Shown in pieces: positions 1-8,262 of a stretch of DNA of 64,000 nt (position 1 is the first letter of the stretch; the number at the start of each line of letters is the position of its first letter). The stretch lies in contig NZ_LT222319.1 of the NCBI RefSeq assembly GCF_900074915.1, forward strand, positions 4,807,001 through 4,871,000, in the 5' to 3' direction. This DNA is from Pseudomonas cerasi. GTDB taxonomy: Bacteria; Pseudomonadota; Gammaproteobacteria; Pseudomonadales; Pseudomonadaceae. The translations under genes were made by a program, and so were the position numbers. The notes beneath the pieces were generated by a model that was not told where the DNA came from, made no database searches, and saw nothing but the letters and a program-made list of their open reading frames with translations.

Positions 1-430
1 CGCGGATCAACGAATTCGCGGTCAGCCCCGGTACGCCGTAGGCGACCGCCTCGACCCCATGCTTGCTGATCACGCGTTCGAGCAACATGTCGAAATCGCC
101 ATCACCCGACGCCAGCACGATTTCGTCCACTTGCGGCGCGAAATCCATAATATCGATGGTGATGCCGACATCCCAGTCCCCTTTGGCCGAACCGTCGCTG
201 CGCTGGATGTACGGCTTGAGCCTGACCGTGAACCCCAGATTGCGCAGGATCTGCTGGAACTGCTGTTGCTTGCTGTCGCCACGATCAATGGCATACGCAA
301 ACGCGTGAACGATCTCGCCGCGCTTGCTGATATCCGCCCACAAGGCGGCGTAATTGAAATGACAGCCATGCGCCTGGCGCACGGTGTAATACAGGTTCTG
401 CACGTCGGCGAACACCGCGATCTTCTTCAC
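1..430 (-). CDS. NYN-domain (LabA/DUF88-like) protein, 3' end cut by window
   Basis: An open frame runs on the minus strand from a GTG at 428-430 off the left edge, so the C terminus is missing. The protein begins VKKIAVFADVQNLYYTVRQ and contains DWDVGITIDIMD and VLASGDGDFDMLLERV. These are the spaced acidic motifs (FADxQN, DxxI, SGDGDF) of the NYN/LabA PIN-like nuclease fold, which binds a metal and probably acts on RNA. A GAGGAATT ribosome site sits just before the GTG. The cellular role in Pseudomonas is not known to me. Fold assignment is firm, biological function open. Confidence 0.85.
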   Translation of the reverse strand, partial: MKKIAVFADVQNLYYTVRQAHGCHFNYAALWADISKRGEIVHAFAYAIDRGDSKQQQFQQILRNLGFTVRLKPYIQRSDGSAKGDWDVGITIDIMDFAPQVDEIVLASGDGDFDMLLERVISKHGVEAVAYGVPGLTANSLIR

Positions 431-827
431 CGCAATTCCTCATGGCGGGCAACATGCCCACGGGTTACAGCGATCCGGAACGTGAATCGGCGCCCAGTAT
501 GCCAGTTTGAGGAAGGAATTGAGGGATGGATCGGTATCGGCCGCTGCGAGGCCCGCGCGGCATGGCACAGATTATCGTTCCCACGCTCCAGCGCTCATCG
601 TTATACACAAGTCTGCTCTTGATTCTGGCCGCAGGCCGTGGGAGCGAGCTTGCTCGCGAAGAGGCCGGTACCCCCTGAAAATGGAGCATCTGTACCATCG
701 TATTCGTGAGCAACGCGGATCGCCGCCCCCGACCTGCGGGCAGAAGCCCGAAAGTCACGCTTTTCGGGCTCTTGGAGATTTGTGCATAACGATGCGCGCT
801 GGAACGTGACGAACGACCGTCACGTCC
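431..827. other. Intergenic region with one REP element and a hairpin
   Basis: No convincing gene is seen in these 397 bases. They hold a REP palindrome at 638-664 and a 9-bp perfect hairpin (arms 745-753 and 762-770, AGCCCGAAA/TTTCGGGCT). The hairpin lies downstream of the minus-strand DUF2076 gene and could end its transcript, although no clear U-run follows. The promoter of the NYN gene should lie at the left end. Confidence 0.6.
638..664. repeat. REP element (P. syringae type)
   Basis: The core GTGGGAGCGAGCTTGCTCGC contains the imperfect palindrome GCGAGCTTGCTCGC. The same core recurs at 56108-56134, and in inverted orientation at 56174-56197 and, diverged, at 30173-30197. All lie between genes, as is usual for Pseudomonas REP sequences. 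Confidence 0.85.
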
Positions 828-1532
828 TCAAACGAACGAATCATCGTCTGAGAACATGTCACCACCATCGTCGAAACTGTCGTCAGCCGTGTACTGCTGA
901 TCCGGCTGTCCCCAACCGCCCTGATCATTGAACGAGCCGGTGTCCTGAGCCTGTGGCGCGTCGTGAATGACTTCGACGATCTCCTGCGGCTGGCTGTGGT
1001 GGCTGAACATGCTGCTGATGCCCTCTGCCAGCAGCACACCGCCCGCTACACCGGCCGCGGTCTTCAGCGCCCCGCCAAGAAAGCCGCTGCCGGCAGCCGG
1101 AGCAGGCGCGGCATAACCGCCCTGTGGCGCTGCGGGCGCAGGTGCAGGATTGAAACCACCACCATCACGCCAGCCGCCACTGGAAGGCTGGCTCGGTTGC
1201 GGCTGCGAGGCGCGCGGTGCGCTGCTGCCAAAGATACTCGACAAAAACCCGCCACTCGCTGGCGCGGACGAGGACTGCCCCCTGGCCTGCTGAAGCTCGG
1301 CCTGCAACTGCTGAATCTGCTCATCACGCTGTTTTACCTGCTGATTGAGCTGATTGACGGCTGCCTCCTGCACCAGAATCGCCTGCGTCATGTAGTACGG
1401 CGCAGCGGGCTGGCGGGTCAGATGCTCCTTGATACGCGCCTCGGCCGCAGCATCTCGCGGGGCGGATGCCGTTTCAGCGTCTTTCAGTTTCGAGAAAAGA
1501 CCGTCAATCAGGGTTTGCTCTTCGCTGTTCAT
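828..1532 (-). CDS. DUF2076 domain protein
   Basis: The protein has 234 residues from the ATG at 1532, which has TGAGG five bases upstream. The N-terminal part (about 1-90) is helical and Q-rich, and includes PYYMTQAILVQEAAVNQLN, typical of the DUF2076 family (sometimes annotated as periplasmic ligand-binding sensor). A proline/alanine/glycine-rich linker follows (about 90-150), then a glycine-rich hydrophobic stretch (FLGGALKTAAGVAGGVLLAEGI) and a strongly acidic tail ending DMFSDDDSFV. No classical signal peptide is visible at this start. Family assignment is good, function unknown. Confidence 0.85.
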   Translation of the reverse strand: MNSEEQTLIDGLFSKLKDAETASAPRDAAAEARIKEHLTRQPAAPYYMTQAILVQEAAVNQLNQQVKQRDEQIQQLQAELQQARGQSSSAPASGGFLSSIFGSSAPRASQPQPSQPSSGGWRDGGGFNPAPAPAAPQGGYAAPAPAAGSGFLGGALKTAAGVAGGVLLAEGISSMFSHHSQPQEIVEVIHDAPQAQDTGSFNDQGGWGQPDQQYTADDSFDDGGDMFSDDDSFV

Positions 1533-1729
1533 GACCACCTCACTGAGTTGCCACTGGAATTCTTCCCTGCCGCAATGGCAGGACCATGTGCAGAAAATGG
1601 GGCCTCATCGACGCGCTTCAATGACATGAAGAAAAAGATAACAAGCCGTGCGCCGAAAACCACTGCGCTTGGTTAGACAGGGGCCATGGGCTAAAGTGTG
1701 CGCCTGCTTTTAGCCTGCGATCTATCTCC

Positions 1730-2392
1730 ATGAACCCGTTGAACATCATCCAGGATTCGCTTTATTTCTTTCGGCGTAATCTGGGCAGCATCGCGCTGCT
1801 GTGCCTGCCTGTCGTGATCCTTGAAGTGCTGGCCAAACAAGCGCTGGGCAGCGCCATGTCCGCCGACACTTCGCCTGCCTATGCATTGGTGATCGGGCTG
1901 TTCTTCTACCCTGTCTATACAGCCGCGCTGATCCTGTTTCTCGACGCACGCAGCCGTGGCGAGGACGTACACACCCGCGATGTACTGGCCATGGCGGTGC
2001 GCTTGTGGCCGACCTTCGCCGTGCTGTCGGCCATGAGCACCCTGCTGATCATGTTCGGCCTCTCACTGTTTGTGGTACCCGGCATCTGGGTGATGATCAA
2101 ACTGGCGTTCAGCGAATACCTGCTGGTTCTGCGCAAACTCACGCCGTTCATGGCCATGCGCGAAAGCATGCAGATGACCACCGGACACTTCACGCGCATT
2201 CTGGTGTGCGTGCTGAGCGTCTACATTCCCTTGTGGCTGCTCGAGGGCGCCAGCCTATACCTGTTTCCGGAGCCGCAAAGCGCAGCGGTTTCCGTGATCA
2301 CCGACAGCATCGGCAGCTTCCTGCAACTGTTCACCACCATCGTGACGTTCCGCCTGTTCATGCTGATCAGCGAACCCGCACACCGCGCCTGA
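1730..2392 (+). CDS. YciC-family inner-membrane protein
   Basis: A 220-residue polytopic membrane protein beginning MNPLNIIQDSLYFFRRN. Hydrophobic segments are visible at about 18-38, 47-70, 95-118, 155-178 and 190-212. The opening (short amphipathic start, then FFRRNL before the first membrane span) and the length match the YciC/UPF0259 family, an integral membrane family of unknown function. It is followed after 84 bases by the endonuclease/exonuclease/phosphatase gene on the same strand and may be cotranscribed. Confidence 0.75.
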   Translation: MNPLNIIQDSLYFFRRNLGSIALLCLPVVILEVLAKQALGSAMSADTSPAYALVIGLFFYPVYTAALILFLDARSRGEDVHTRDVLAMAVRLWPTFAVLSAMSTLLIMFGLSLFVVPGIWVMIKLAFSEYLLVLRKLTPFMAMRESMQMTTGHFTRILVCVLSVYIPLWLLEGASLYLFPEPQSAAVSVITDSIGSFLQLFTTIVTFRLFMLISEPAHRA

Positions 2393-2476
2393 AGCAAAGG
2401 CTGACGTCAGGCGCGTCGATTCGGTATGCTCAATGCCGAATCCCTCACTGAGCGCCAGGCGCTCCAAGTCGAGCCG

Positions 2477-3568
2477 ATGCCCCGTTTACTGCTACGTCTG
2501 ACCCTGTACGGCTTGCTGCTGGTCGCCGTATTGCTGTTGCTGGTTTTCCAACTGGCCTGGCGCCCTCCAGCCCGTGAATTACTCACGGCGAGCTGCAACC
2601 CAGCGGTCGAAGCACCGAAACTGGTGCCGGGGCAAGCGCTGAAAGTCATGACCTGGAACATCCAGTACCTGGCGGGTAAACGCTATGTGTTCTGGTACGA
2701 CATGGCCGACGGCAGCGGCCCGGACGAACGCCCGACCCATGAAGACCTTGCCTACAATCTGGATGAAGTGGCGCGGGTCATCCGTGACGAACAGCCCGAC
2801 ATCGTGCTGCTGCAAGGCGTCGACGATGGCGCCAAGAACTCCGACTATCAGGATCAGCTGGCGCTGATCAAGGAGCGTGTGGCGGACCTCTACCCGTGCA
2901 GCACGCAGGCGTTCTACTGGAAGGCAGAGTTCGTACCCAACCCGCATATCTGGGGCAGCGTCGGCAGAAAACTCGCGACCCTCAGCCGCTTCCACATCGA
3001 CAGCGCCGAACGTCTACAACTGCCGGTGCCCGACGCCAACATCATCAGCCGTCAGTTCCAGCCAAAAGATGCCTTGCTGGTCAGCTACCTGCCCTTGCGT
3101 GACGGCGGCAAACTGGCCGTCATCAACACCAGCCTGACCACCGCCAGACACGCCGGCGACACCGCACAAAAACAGGTCGCGGCCACTGAAACGCAGCTGG
3201 ACAAGCTGGAAAGCGGCGGCACGCCCTGGCTGATCGGCGGCGACTTCAACCTGCTGCCGCTGGGCCAATACCAGCGCCTCCCCGAGCAGCAACGCCTTGG
3301 TTACGCCGCCGACAGCGAACTGCACGAGCTGTGGGAAAAATACCCGATGATCCCCGACAACGCCGAATCCAGCGGCATCGACCGCAGCAAATGGCTGACG
3401 CGCTTCCCCAACGACAGCCGCATCAACGGGCCGGACCGGACGGTGGATTACCTGTTTTACAGCCCGAGTTTGAAGCGAGTGAGTGCGAGGGTGCGCAGGG
3501 ATGACACGTTGTTGATCTCTGATCACTTGCCGGTGATCGGGCGGTTTTTGTTGCCGGTTTTGCCTTGA
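2477..3568 (+). CDS. Endonuclease/exonuclease/phosphatase-family protein, membrane-anchored
   Basis: Predicted from MPRLLLRLTLYGLLLVAVLL (363 residues); an upstream in-frame ATG at 2426 would add 17 residues that look like non-coding sequence. One N-terminal membrane segment (about 4-27) is followed by the EEP fold. Visible motifs are VMTWNIQYL (metal/substrate Asn), QPDIVLLQ (Glu of the family replaced by Gln), GGDFNLLPLG (catalytic Asp-Asn) and ISDHLPVIGRF (catalytic Asp-His). The domain would face the periplasm. Members cleave phosphodiesters in nucleic acids or phospholipids; the substrate here is unknown. The Q in place of the usual E in VLLQ deserves a check. Confidence 0.8.
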   Translation: MPRLLLRLTLYGLLLVAVLLLLVFQLAWRPPARELLTASCNPAVEAPKLVPGQALKVMTWNIQYLAGKRYVFWYDMADGSGPDERPTHEDLAYNLDEVARVIRDEQPDIVLLQGVDDGAKNSDYQDQLALIKERVADLYPCSTQAFYWKAEFVPNPHIWGSVGRKLATLSRFHIDSAERLQLPVPDANIISRQFQPKDALLVSYLPLRDGGKLAVINTSLTTARHAGDTAQKQVAATETQLDKLESGGTPWLIGGDFNLLPLGQYQRLPEQQRLGYAADSELHELWEKYPMIPDNAESSGIDRSKWLTRFPNDSRINGPDRTVDYLFYSPSLKRVSARVRRDDTLLISDHLPVIGRFLLPVLP

Positions 3569-3750
3569 GGGAGCGAGCAGCATTCAGGTTTCAATACTCT
3601 GGCTGGCCACCAAACTTTCGAATAGCGCCCTCACAGCCGACAGTGTCAAAACAGTTTGAACCGTTTCTGAGCGCGTTCGCCTAATGATTAGCCTGTGCAT
3701 ACTTCCATGGGCGACGTGCCAATACCGGCATACACCAAAGGGTGATCAAC

Positions 3751-3990
3751 GTGGCTAAAGACGACAAGAAAAGCAAAGACGAAGCCTCAAAAGCCAGCAA
3801 GGATCTGAAAGACAAGAAAGCATCACCGGCAAAGAAATCTGAAGCGGCCTCGACGCTTTCCAAGTCTTCCGAAAAGAAAGACAAGAAAAAAGACGCCGAG
3901 CCAAAGAAAGCTGCCAAAAAAGCGGATAGCAAGCCAGAAAAGGCCAAGAAATCAGAAAAGGCTGAAAAGCCGGCTAAAAAGAAAAAGTGA
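3751..3990 (+). CDS. Lysine-rich low-complexity protein
   Basis: A 79-residue protein made almost wholly of K, A, S, E, D and P, starting with GTG at 3751 (VAKDDKKSKDE), with AAAGGGTG upstream. A second in-frame GTG at 3742 is possible. It is highly basic and ends in KPAKKKK, resembling AlgP/histone-H1-like C-terminal tails, so nucleic-acid binding is a reasonable inference, but no PAKKA-type repeat array is present. The codon pattern (mixed AAA/AAG with GC-rich Ala codons) and the following hairpin support a real gene. Confidence 0.6.
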   Translation: MAKDDKKSKDEASKASKDLKDKKASPAKKSEAASTLSKSSEKKDKKKDAEPKKAAKKADSKPEKAKKSEKAEKPAKKKK

Positions 3991-4003
3991 CATCTGCTAC
4001 CTG

Positions 4004-4022
4004 CCAGGGCTTTGCGCCCTGG
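4004..4022 (+). terminator. Hairpin after the lysine-rich gene
   Basis: Perfect 7-bp stem CCAGGGC/GCCCTGG with a five-base loop, 14 bases after the stop codon. The tail (CGTTCTCT) is only moderately T-rich, so efficiency is uncertain. Confidence 0.6.
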
Positions 4023-4123
4023 CGTTCTCTGGGTATCTGAATATCCAACATTTGATCAGGTGTTCCACACCCGGCACTTTGAACAGCAAGAGTTCGATGC
4101 TAAAGCACCGACCAGATTGGCAT

Positions 4124-4510
4124 TCAAGCCTTCACATCACCCACCATCGTATCGAGGGCCTCCTCGAACTTCGATAGTTCTATTTCTAGCCCAGCTCCGT
4201 AAACAGCTGTGCCGCGCGCGCAGTCGATAGCGACGGCTATTCCGGTCCCGGTGAGCCCTCCGGGGTATTTGCGTAGTTTCAGCTCGACTCTTGTCGCATC
4301 CAGCCAGATTGCTCGATCCGCTGTCCAGAGGCTGCTTTTAAAAGAAAAGACACAACAGTTTTGCTGTGTATCGATGATGACGGGCGGAAAAACCCAATGT
4401 GAATTGCCCGCTTCCCACGGTGTTGCCTCGACCCGATAGCGGCCGTCAGGTGACAGGGCGAGGGTTTCGATGCCTTCGACGTACATATAACCAACCTCAT
4501 GAAGCGGCAT
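4124..4510 (-). CDS. Hypothetical protein
   Basis: 128 residues, starting MPLHEVGYMYVEGIETLALSPDGRYRV. The sequence looks like a soluble beta-rich protein (alternating hydrophobics, SPDGRYRVEA, HWVFPPVIID, WLDATRVELKLRKYPGG). It has no signal peptide and no motif I recognise. The gene is followed upstream on the same strand by the HxlR regulator (36 bases between them), so the two may share a transcript. Coding potential looks real; function unknown. Confidence 0.6.
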   Translation of the reverse strand: MPLHEVGYMYVEGIETLALSPDGRYRVEATPWEAGNSHWVFPPVIIDTQQNCCVFSFKSSLWTADRAIWLDATRVELKLRKYPGGLTGTGIAVAIDCARGTAVYGAGLEIELSKFEEALDTMVGDVKA

Positions 4511-4546
4511 GCTTGCTTGAGCAATTGACGAACAAACATGCAGTTT

Positions 4547-5002
4547 TCAGGACTCACGCTTGATCCGAAGCCGATGACAGTCTGCTGAAGTCAACACCTT
4601 ACCGGTTTTCGAGCGAACCAGGAGAGTGTCCACAGGCTGCGACGATTCGTTATCCAGCAGTATCGAATGAGTATCGCCCTTGCTGAACAGAAAGCGTTCG
4701 CCCCACTGGCGCATGCTTACTACAACAGGAAATACGGCGTGCCCCATCTCGGTAAGCACGTACTCCTTGTAAGCACTGCCATCCGACGCTGGCTGCACAT
4801 CAAACACTCCTAGCTCGACCAGCAGCTTGAGCCTTGCAGCAAGTATGTTCCTGGCCAGCCCGAGGTTTTTCTGGAACTCGCTGAAACGGCGAACGTCGTC
4901 AAAGGCCTCTCGGAGGATCATCAATACCCAGCGATCTCCAATAGCCTCGAGCGCGCGAGCCACCGGACATTCGCTTTGTGCCATCAACTTCTGTCTGGCC
5001 AT
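4547..5002 (-). CDS. HxlR-family winged-helix transcriptional regulator
   Basis: 151 residues. The region 11-105 has the HxlR signature: CPVARALEAIGDRWVLMIL (with the sensing-type Cys near residue 12), then RRFSEFQKNLGLARNILAARLKLLVE, the recognition helix region, and YVLTEMGHAVFPVVVSMRQWGE. HxlR regulators bind as dimers and often respond to quinones, aldehydes or thiol stress. A degraded secretory-lipase gene lies beside it, but that fragment does not show what is regulated. Family call is secure. Confidence 0.9.
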   Translation of the reverse strand: MARQKLMAQSECPVARALEAIGDRWVLMILREAFDDVRRFSEFQKNLGLARNILAARLKLLVELGVFDVQPASDGSAYKEYVLTEMGHAVFPVVVSMRQWGERFLFSKGDTHSILLDNESSQPVDTLLVRSKTGKVLTSADCHRLRIKRES

Positions 5003-5162
5003 GTATCTCCGACGTCAGGCGCCAAATAGTGTGCAGAAGACATTGTGTCGAGTAAATGCGAACCCACAACAGTAGTTGCAAATTAAAACCAGCGCTGCTA
5101 AAAATCAATACCTGGTTTCAATTAGAAACTATATCAAGGACGAATGATGATGCTTCTACTCG

Positions 5163-5351
5163 TTGGGCAGCGGCAGCGGCGTCGGCGCCCTTGCATGCAA
5201 GGTAGGCGACCGCATTGAGTGGCACTATTACCCGCAGCTGGATCACTCGGGTGCTGTGAACGGCTCTCTTCCGGACTCCACGCAATTCGTCGAGAAGGCA
5301 TTTTCGGGGAGGCTTTTGGCGGGGAATTGTGGGCCAATGCCCAAGCGCTGA
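5163..5351 (+). pseudogene. Secretory-lipase/hydrolase C-terminal fragment
   Basis: The frame reads DRIEWHYYPQLDHSGAVNGS and ends FSGRLLAGNCGPMPKR. The HSGxVNGSLxDS pattern (probable catalytic His), the FV..F.G segment and a final NC resemble the C terminus of secretory lipases (LIP family). Nothing upstream encodes the rest of the alpha/beta hydrolase, so this is a remnant. It stops seven bases before an integrase fragment, marking a recombination junction at the left edge of the island. Confidence 0.5.
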
Positions 5352-5357
5352 TACTGT

Positions 5358-5513
5358 TTGCGAGCAACTGCAGCGACCAATGCCCTGGAGCATGACGCCG
5401 ATATCGCCAAGGTGCAGATGTGGCTGGGGCACGCGAACATCAGTACCACCCGCCTCTACGACCGGCGCGGCCAACGGCCTGAGGATTCACCGACATTCAA
5501 AGTGAAGTACTGA
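5358..5513 (+). pseudogene. Tyrosine recombinase (integrase) C-terminal fragment
   Basis: The frame reads LRATAATNALEHDADIAKVQ, then MWLGHANISTTRLYDRR, and ends in TGA at 5511. This covers the box II region of a phage/ICE-type integrase: the conserved Arg in LRATAATN, the His in LGH and the nucleophilic Tyr in RLYD. The catalytic N-terminal half and the arm-binding domain are absent, so it cannot be active. It marks an old integration or deletion event. Confidence 0.8.
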
Positions 5514-5572
5514 GCCTGGCCGTCACTTACAGATTTCAGGAAGCCCCGTACCACGGGGCCTGAGTGGCTTGA

Positions 5573-6001
5573 TCAATCAAAATAAGGCCGCTGACCATCA
5601 CCAAGAACTTTGCGGATTACGGTGACACTCAAATCGTGATTCATCTGTTGTTGAAGCGCTGGAATCAGTGTATCAACCAGTTTCATTGCTTTCTCGTACA
5701 TATCTTCTGATGAAAGATCATCGCACTCATACACTCGTCCAATGATGGCAAACGCCAGATTCTTGCAGCCTTCACCTTTGTAGCCCCAGCTATAGCCGCC
5801 TTCATATTGAAACAGATCACGCCGGGTCGGCAGCAATTCAGCTTGGCCCGCTGGTGATGAGCGCCACAGTGCTACACCTGCGCCTTCGACAACTCGCAAC
5901 AAAATGTGTGCTGGATCTTGCGTTGGCTTGGTTGGATTGACCTTAACCTTGCTGAAGTCGTAGTCATCAAGGGTCATTCGTTTTTCATCGTTCACAATCA
6001 A
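5573..6001 (-). CDS. DUF6166-like conserved hypothetical protein
   Basis: 142 residues. The central GGYSWGYKGEGCKNLAFAII segment is characteristic of a small family often carried on plasmids and ICEs (DUF6166, from memory). It is soluble, with no signal peptide. It begins a run of minus-strand small genes, and the next (6015-6320) starts only 13 bases upstream, suggesting cotranscription. Function unknown. Confidence 0.65.
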   Translation of the reverse strand: MIVNDEKRMTLDDYDFSKVKVNPTKPTQDPAHILLRVVEGAGVALWRSSPAGQAELLPTRRDLFQYEGGYSWGYKGEGCKNLAFAIIGRVYECDDLSSEDMYEKAMKLVDTLIPALQQQMNHDLSVTVIRKVLGDGQRPYFD

Positions 6002-6014
6002 ATCCTCATTGTCT

Positions 6015-6320
6015 CTACTTTGCGGGAAGCACAGAAACCAATTCGACGTACTTGTATTTCTTGCGTGCGATCTTCATCGCTTCCACTTCAGCCTGAAGGT
6101 GGCTGAGCGTGTCGGCTTCGTGCGTAATCAATTCCATTGCTCCTTCAAACTCGTTACCCACGCTCAACGTAACTATAAGCTTTGGCACGAAATTCCTGGT
6201 GCCGTTCCTCTTGGCAGCGGTTTGGACTGCAGGTGGTAGGGCGTGTTGGACCACTGAGCCAATGCCGGACCCACCTGAGCCAAACAATGCCCGGCGCATG
6301 TCTTCTTCGGTCATGTTCAT
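6015..6320 (-). CDS. Hypothetical protein of the island
   Basis: 101 residues beginning MNMTEEDMRRALFGSGGSG. The second half (PKLIVTLSVGNEFEGAMELI ... ARKKYKYVELVSVLPAK) is a plausible alpha/beta domain. ATGAACATG gives two possible starts. It probably shares a transcript with the DUF6166-like gene that follows. No recognised domain. Confidence 0.55.
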   Translation of the reverse strand: MNMTEEDMRRALFGSGGSGIGSVVQHALPPAVQTAAKRNGTRNFVPKLIVTLSVGNEFEGAMELITHEADTLSHLQAEVEAMKIARKKYKYVELVSVLPAK

Positions 6321-6429
6321 TCATCATTCCTTGTACAAATCCCAACGTATTCTGGTCGTTTTTTCCCTAGGATCAATTCATTTTCGATAAACTTTGTTCG
6401 TCACTGACCGTCAATTTTTAGAGGCAGGT

Positions 6430-6909
6430 ATGCAAACCGATAGACACTTTCCAAAAAATCCTCCTACCGTTGGTACAGTTTTGCTGACTTCCTATGACTC
6501 ATTCGCGCATCAAAACGAGATACCTAAATCTCGTGCTGCCGACGCGTTAAGAATGGGCAAAAAGCTCGCCGATGGCTTTGATGATGAGGCGCATCATTTA
6601 GGCGCTCTGATGCTGATGATTTCTGACGTTCCAGCAGATCCGCTGCTGAAAGCATCTGCTGCTCAGAAAGGTTCTGTGCTAGGACTTGCTTCGCTTGGCT
6701 ACCTGTTATCCTATGGATCAACTGGTGAAAAAGCTAAGCGCATCATCGAAGCAGGTGGTGGTGTTTTTCTCATCAGACTGAGTGGTGATATTGAAAACCC
6801 TAAAGCAGATACCAAGGTTTTTTGCTCCTGGTCTGAGTACCAGAAATTCCTTGAACCCATTTTGAAGACCGGTGACTTTTATCCAGGAAAAACCTCGTCG
6901 TTTTCCTAA
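6430..6909 (+). CDS. Hypothetical protein
   Basis: 159 residues from ATG at 6430 (MQTDRHFPKNPPTVGTVLLT), which has GAGGCAGGT directly upstream; an upstream in-frame start at 6394 lacks such a site. The protein is soluble with an alanine-rich helical centre (HHLGALMLMISDVPADPLLK). It is divergent from the two preceding genes, and the 109-base gap between them would hold both promoters. The gene is less GC-rich than core genes, in keeping with acquisition. No family recognised. Confidence 0.6.
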   Translation: MQTDRHFPKNPPTVGTVLLTSYDSFAHQNEIPKSRAADALRMGKKLADGFDDEAHHLGALMLMISDVPADPLLKASAAQKGSVLGLASLGYLLSYGSTGEKAKRIIEAGGGVFLIRLSGDIENPKADTKVFCSWSEYQKFLEPILKTGDFYPGKTSSFS

Positions 6910-7000
6910 TGTAACTCCCTGCTCGATCTCAGGGCGCGAAAAGCTCCCTCTCCTAGTGGCTAAGCCCGCGCAGTCATGGGCTTGGTGGTGCAACGACTAT

Positions 7001-7255
7001 TCATAGATATTCCTTCAACGTAACGCGCTCACCATCCGGCATTATCGCTTCAATCTTTGTTTCGACAGGAGCTTGTTTATCGTAAGCAGCTTTTTCGCGT
7101 TTGATAGCTTCCACCCTGCGTTCGATCATTGTCGGATACCCGCAAGTGGCCAAGTGCAAAAAAGCCACTGGCGCAAAAATATAAATCAAAGCCCTAATCG
7201 GTCCCATTGGTCGCGCACGTTTGATCACTTCAAGCTCCTTGTCTGCCACTGCCAA
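7001..7255 (-). CDS. Small membrane-anchored hypothetical protein
   Basis: 84 residues: a basic N terminus (MAVADKELEVIKRARPMGP), one membrane segment (about 21-40, IRALIYIFAPVAFLHLATCG), then a charged helical tail ending GERVTLKEYL. It lies six bases downstream of 7262-7501 on the same strand and looks like the last gene of that small array. Confidence 0.6.
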   Translation of the reverse strand: MAVADKELEVIKRARPMGPIRALIYIFAPVAFLHLATCGYPTMIERRVEAIKREKAAYDKQAPVETKIEAIMPDGERVTLKEYL

Positions 7256-7261
7256 AGCAAA

Positions 7262-7501
7262 TTAGCGAATGACGCAAACGCGAATCAGCAGCTTGGCCAC
7301 GGCAGCGACCATCGTCCGCGCATCCTCAATCTTCCGCCAAGCGCGGTCGTGGTCTTCTTGCGGAGCATCAACGGCCAACGCTTGCTGCTCGGCTTCGGCG
7401 GCCTCCAGCTTGGCCACCTCTGCCTTGAACTGGGCGATGCGCGCCGCCGACGTCATCCCGGCCGGGTCGCGTTCAAACTGAGTTTCGGTCTGCTTGGTCA
7501 T
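7262..7501 (-). CDS. Small coiled-coil-like hypothetical protein
   Basis: 79 residues from ATG at 7501 (MTKQTETQFERDPAGMTSAA). The middle (ARIAQFKAEVAKLEAAEAEQ) is strongly helical and could form a coiled coil. The leader AGGAAAATGCCCC before the ATG resembles leaders of the neighbouring small genes and of the 20.2-22.2 kb array. Function unknown. Confidence 0.6.
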   Translation of the reverse strand: MTKQTETQFERDPAGMTSAARIAQFKAEVAKLEAAEAEQQALAVDAPQEDHDRAWRKIEDARTMVAAVAKLLIRVCVIR

Positions 7502-7520
7502 GGGGCATTTTCCTAGTAAA

Positions 7521-7748
7521 TTACTGCGCCTGGCGAACGCGTTCGCAGACGACACCCAGCAAAAGCTGGCCGTGCAGCGTGTAAGTTGCCGAGACGCTAG
7601 AGCGCTCCGCTTCATCCGCAGCGTTCAGGCCACCATTTATCAGAGCTTTCGCGTCAAGAGCCTTCCAGCGTTCCAAGGCCTGCTCAATGCGCGCTAAGTC
7701 TGCGGCGAGGTCGGCCAAGTCAATCAACAAGGGAGCTTTCACGGTCAT
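7521..7748 (-). CDS. Small hypothetical protein of the same array
   Basis: 75 residues from ATG at 7748 (MTVKAPLLIDLADLAADLAR), with AGGAAAAGTGCC before the start. The protein is alanine- and leucine-rich and helical, with a central WKALDAKALINGGLNAADEA. It is the first gene of the 7.75-7.0 kb minus-strand array and ends 20 bases before the next start. No known domain; typical of small plasmid or ICE cargo. Confidence 0.55.
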   Translation of the reverse strand: MTVKAPLLIDLADLAADLARIEQALERWKALDAKALINGGLNAADEAERSSVSATYTLHGQLLLGVVCERVRQAQ

Positions 7749-7889
7749 TGGCACTTTTCCTTCACGATTGACTGGAATCACCGGACTGAACAGTTACTAA
7801 AGGATGGTTATCATTGGCGTGCTCAGCCAATTCCAGCAGATCTGTCCACTCAGAATCGCTAACAGCCTCGAGCTCTCTAGCTGTAGCGG

Positions 7890-8080
7890 CCTGCAATCGA
7901 AATAGCCTCGACCTGCAATCATCGCATTTTTCGACCGGGATTAATTGCGTCTATCCGAGCCAGCAGACCGAGATTATTTGCGAATGAACCTGCATTCATC
8001 TGATTCGACCTGCAATCGACCGTCATGAACCGGAATTGACTGCGAGTGAGCGCACGCCGTTTCTGTCTCATTCGAGTACG
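7890..8080 (+). repeat. 191-bp direct repeat, copy A (probable transposon end)
   Basis: Identical over 191 bases to 11746-11936 except one base (A/G near the left edge). It is built from repeated short motifs (TGCAATC, TTAATTGCG, TTTGCGAATGA, TGCATTCA, TGACTGCG) in both orientations. A diverged relative lies at 9044-9230 beside an AAA+ ATPase fragment. This architecture resembles the multi-site ends of two-component (transposase plus ATPase) transposons. Confidence 0.8.
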
Positions 8081-8098
8081 CCTAAATAGGCCACCATC

Positions 8099-8194
8099 AT
8101 GACGACTCTCAATGTCGCGCGGATCTACCTGCGTGTCAGTACCGAAGACCAGGACTTGCAGCGCCAAGAAGCAATCATTGGCAATCGCAGAGAA
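8099..8194 (+). pseudogene. Serine recombinase (resolvase/invertase) N-terminal fragment
   Basis: The frame starts MTTLNVARIYLRVSTEDQDL followed by QRQEAII. ARIYLRVSTEDQDL is the catalytic start of small serine recombinases (Arg-Val-Ser with the nucleophilic Ser). Similarity is lost after about residue 28 and the frame becomes unrelated, so only the first part of the gene remains. It lies directly after the 191-bp repeat, as a resolvase gene would at the edge of a transposon. Confidence 0.8.
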
Positions 8195-8262
8195 GGTCGA
8201 CCGAATCAGCCGTCATTGCTCCCCAGCCCCCTGTTCACTACGCATAAACCGGTATCAAAGAC

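Noticed and set aside
828..1676. Plus-strand frame opposite the DUF2076 gene
   Set aside because: Arg/Leu-rich shadow; the minus-strand frame matches a known family.
5358..5513. tRNA-linked attachment site for the integrase remnant
   Set aside because: No tRNA-like sequence and no matching duplicate at the other border were found by eye.
7890..8080. Possible CRISPR array
   Set aside because: The short motifs vary in sequence, spacing and orientation, and the whole block is duplicated elsewhere as a unit; no regular repeat-spacer pattern.
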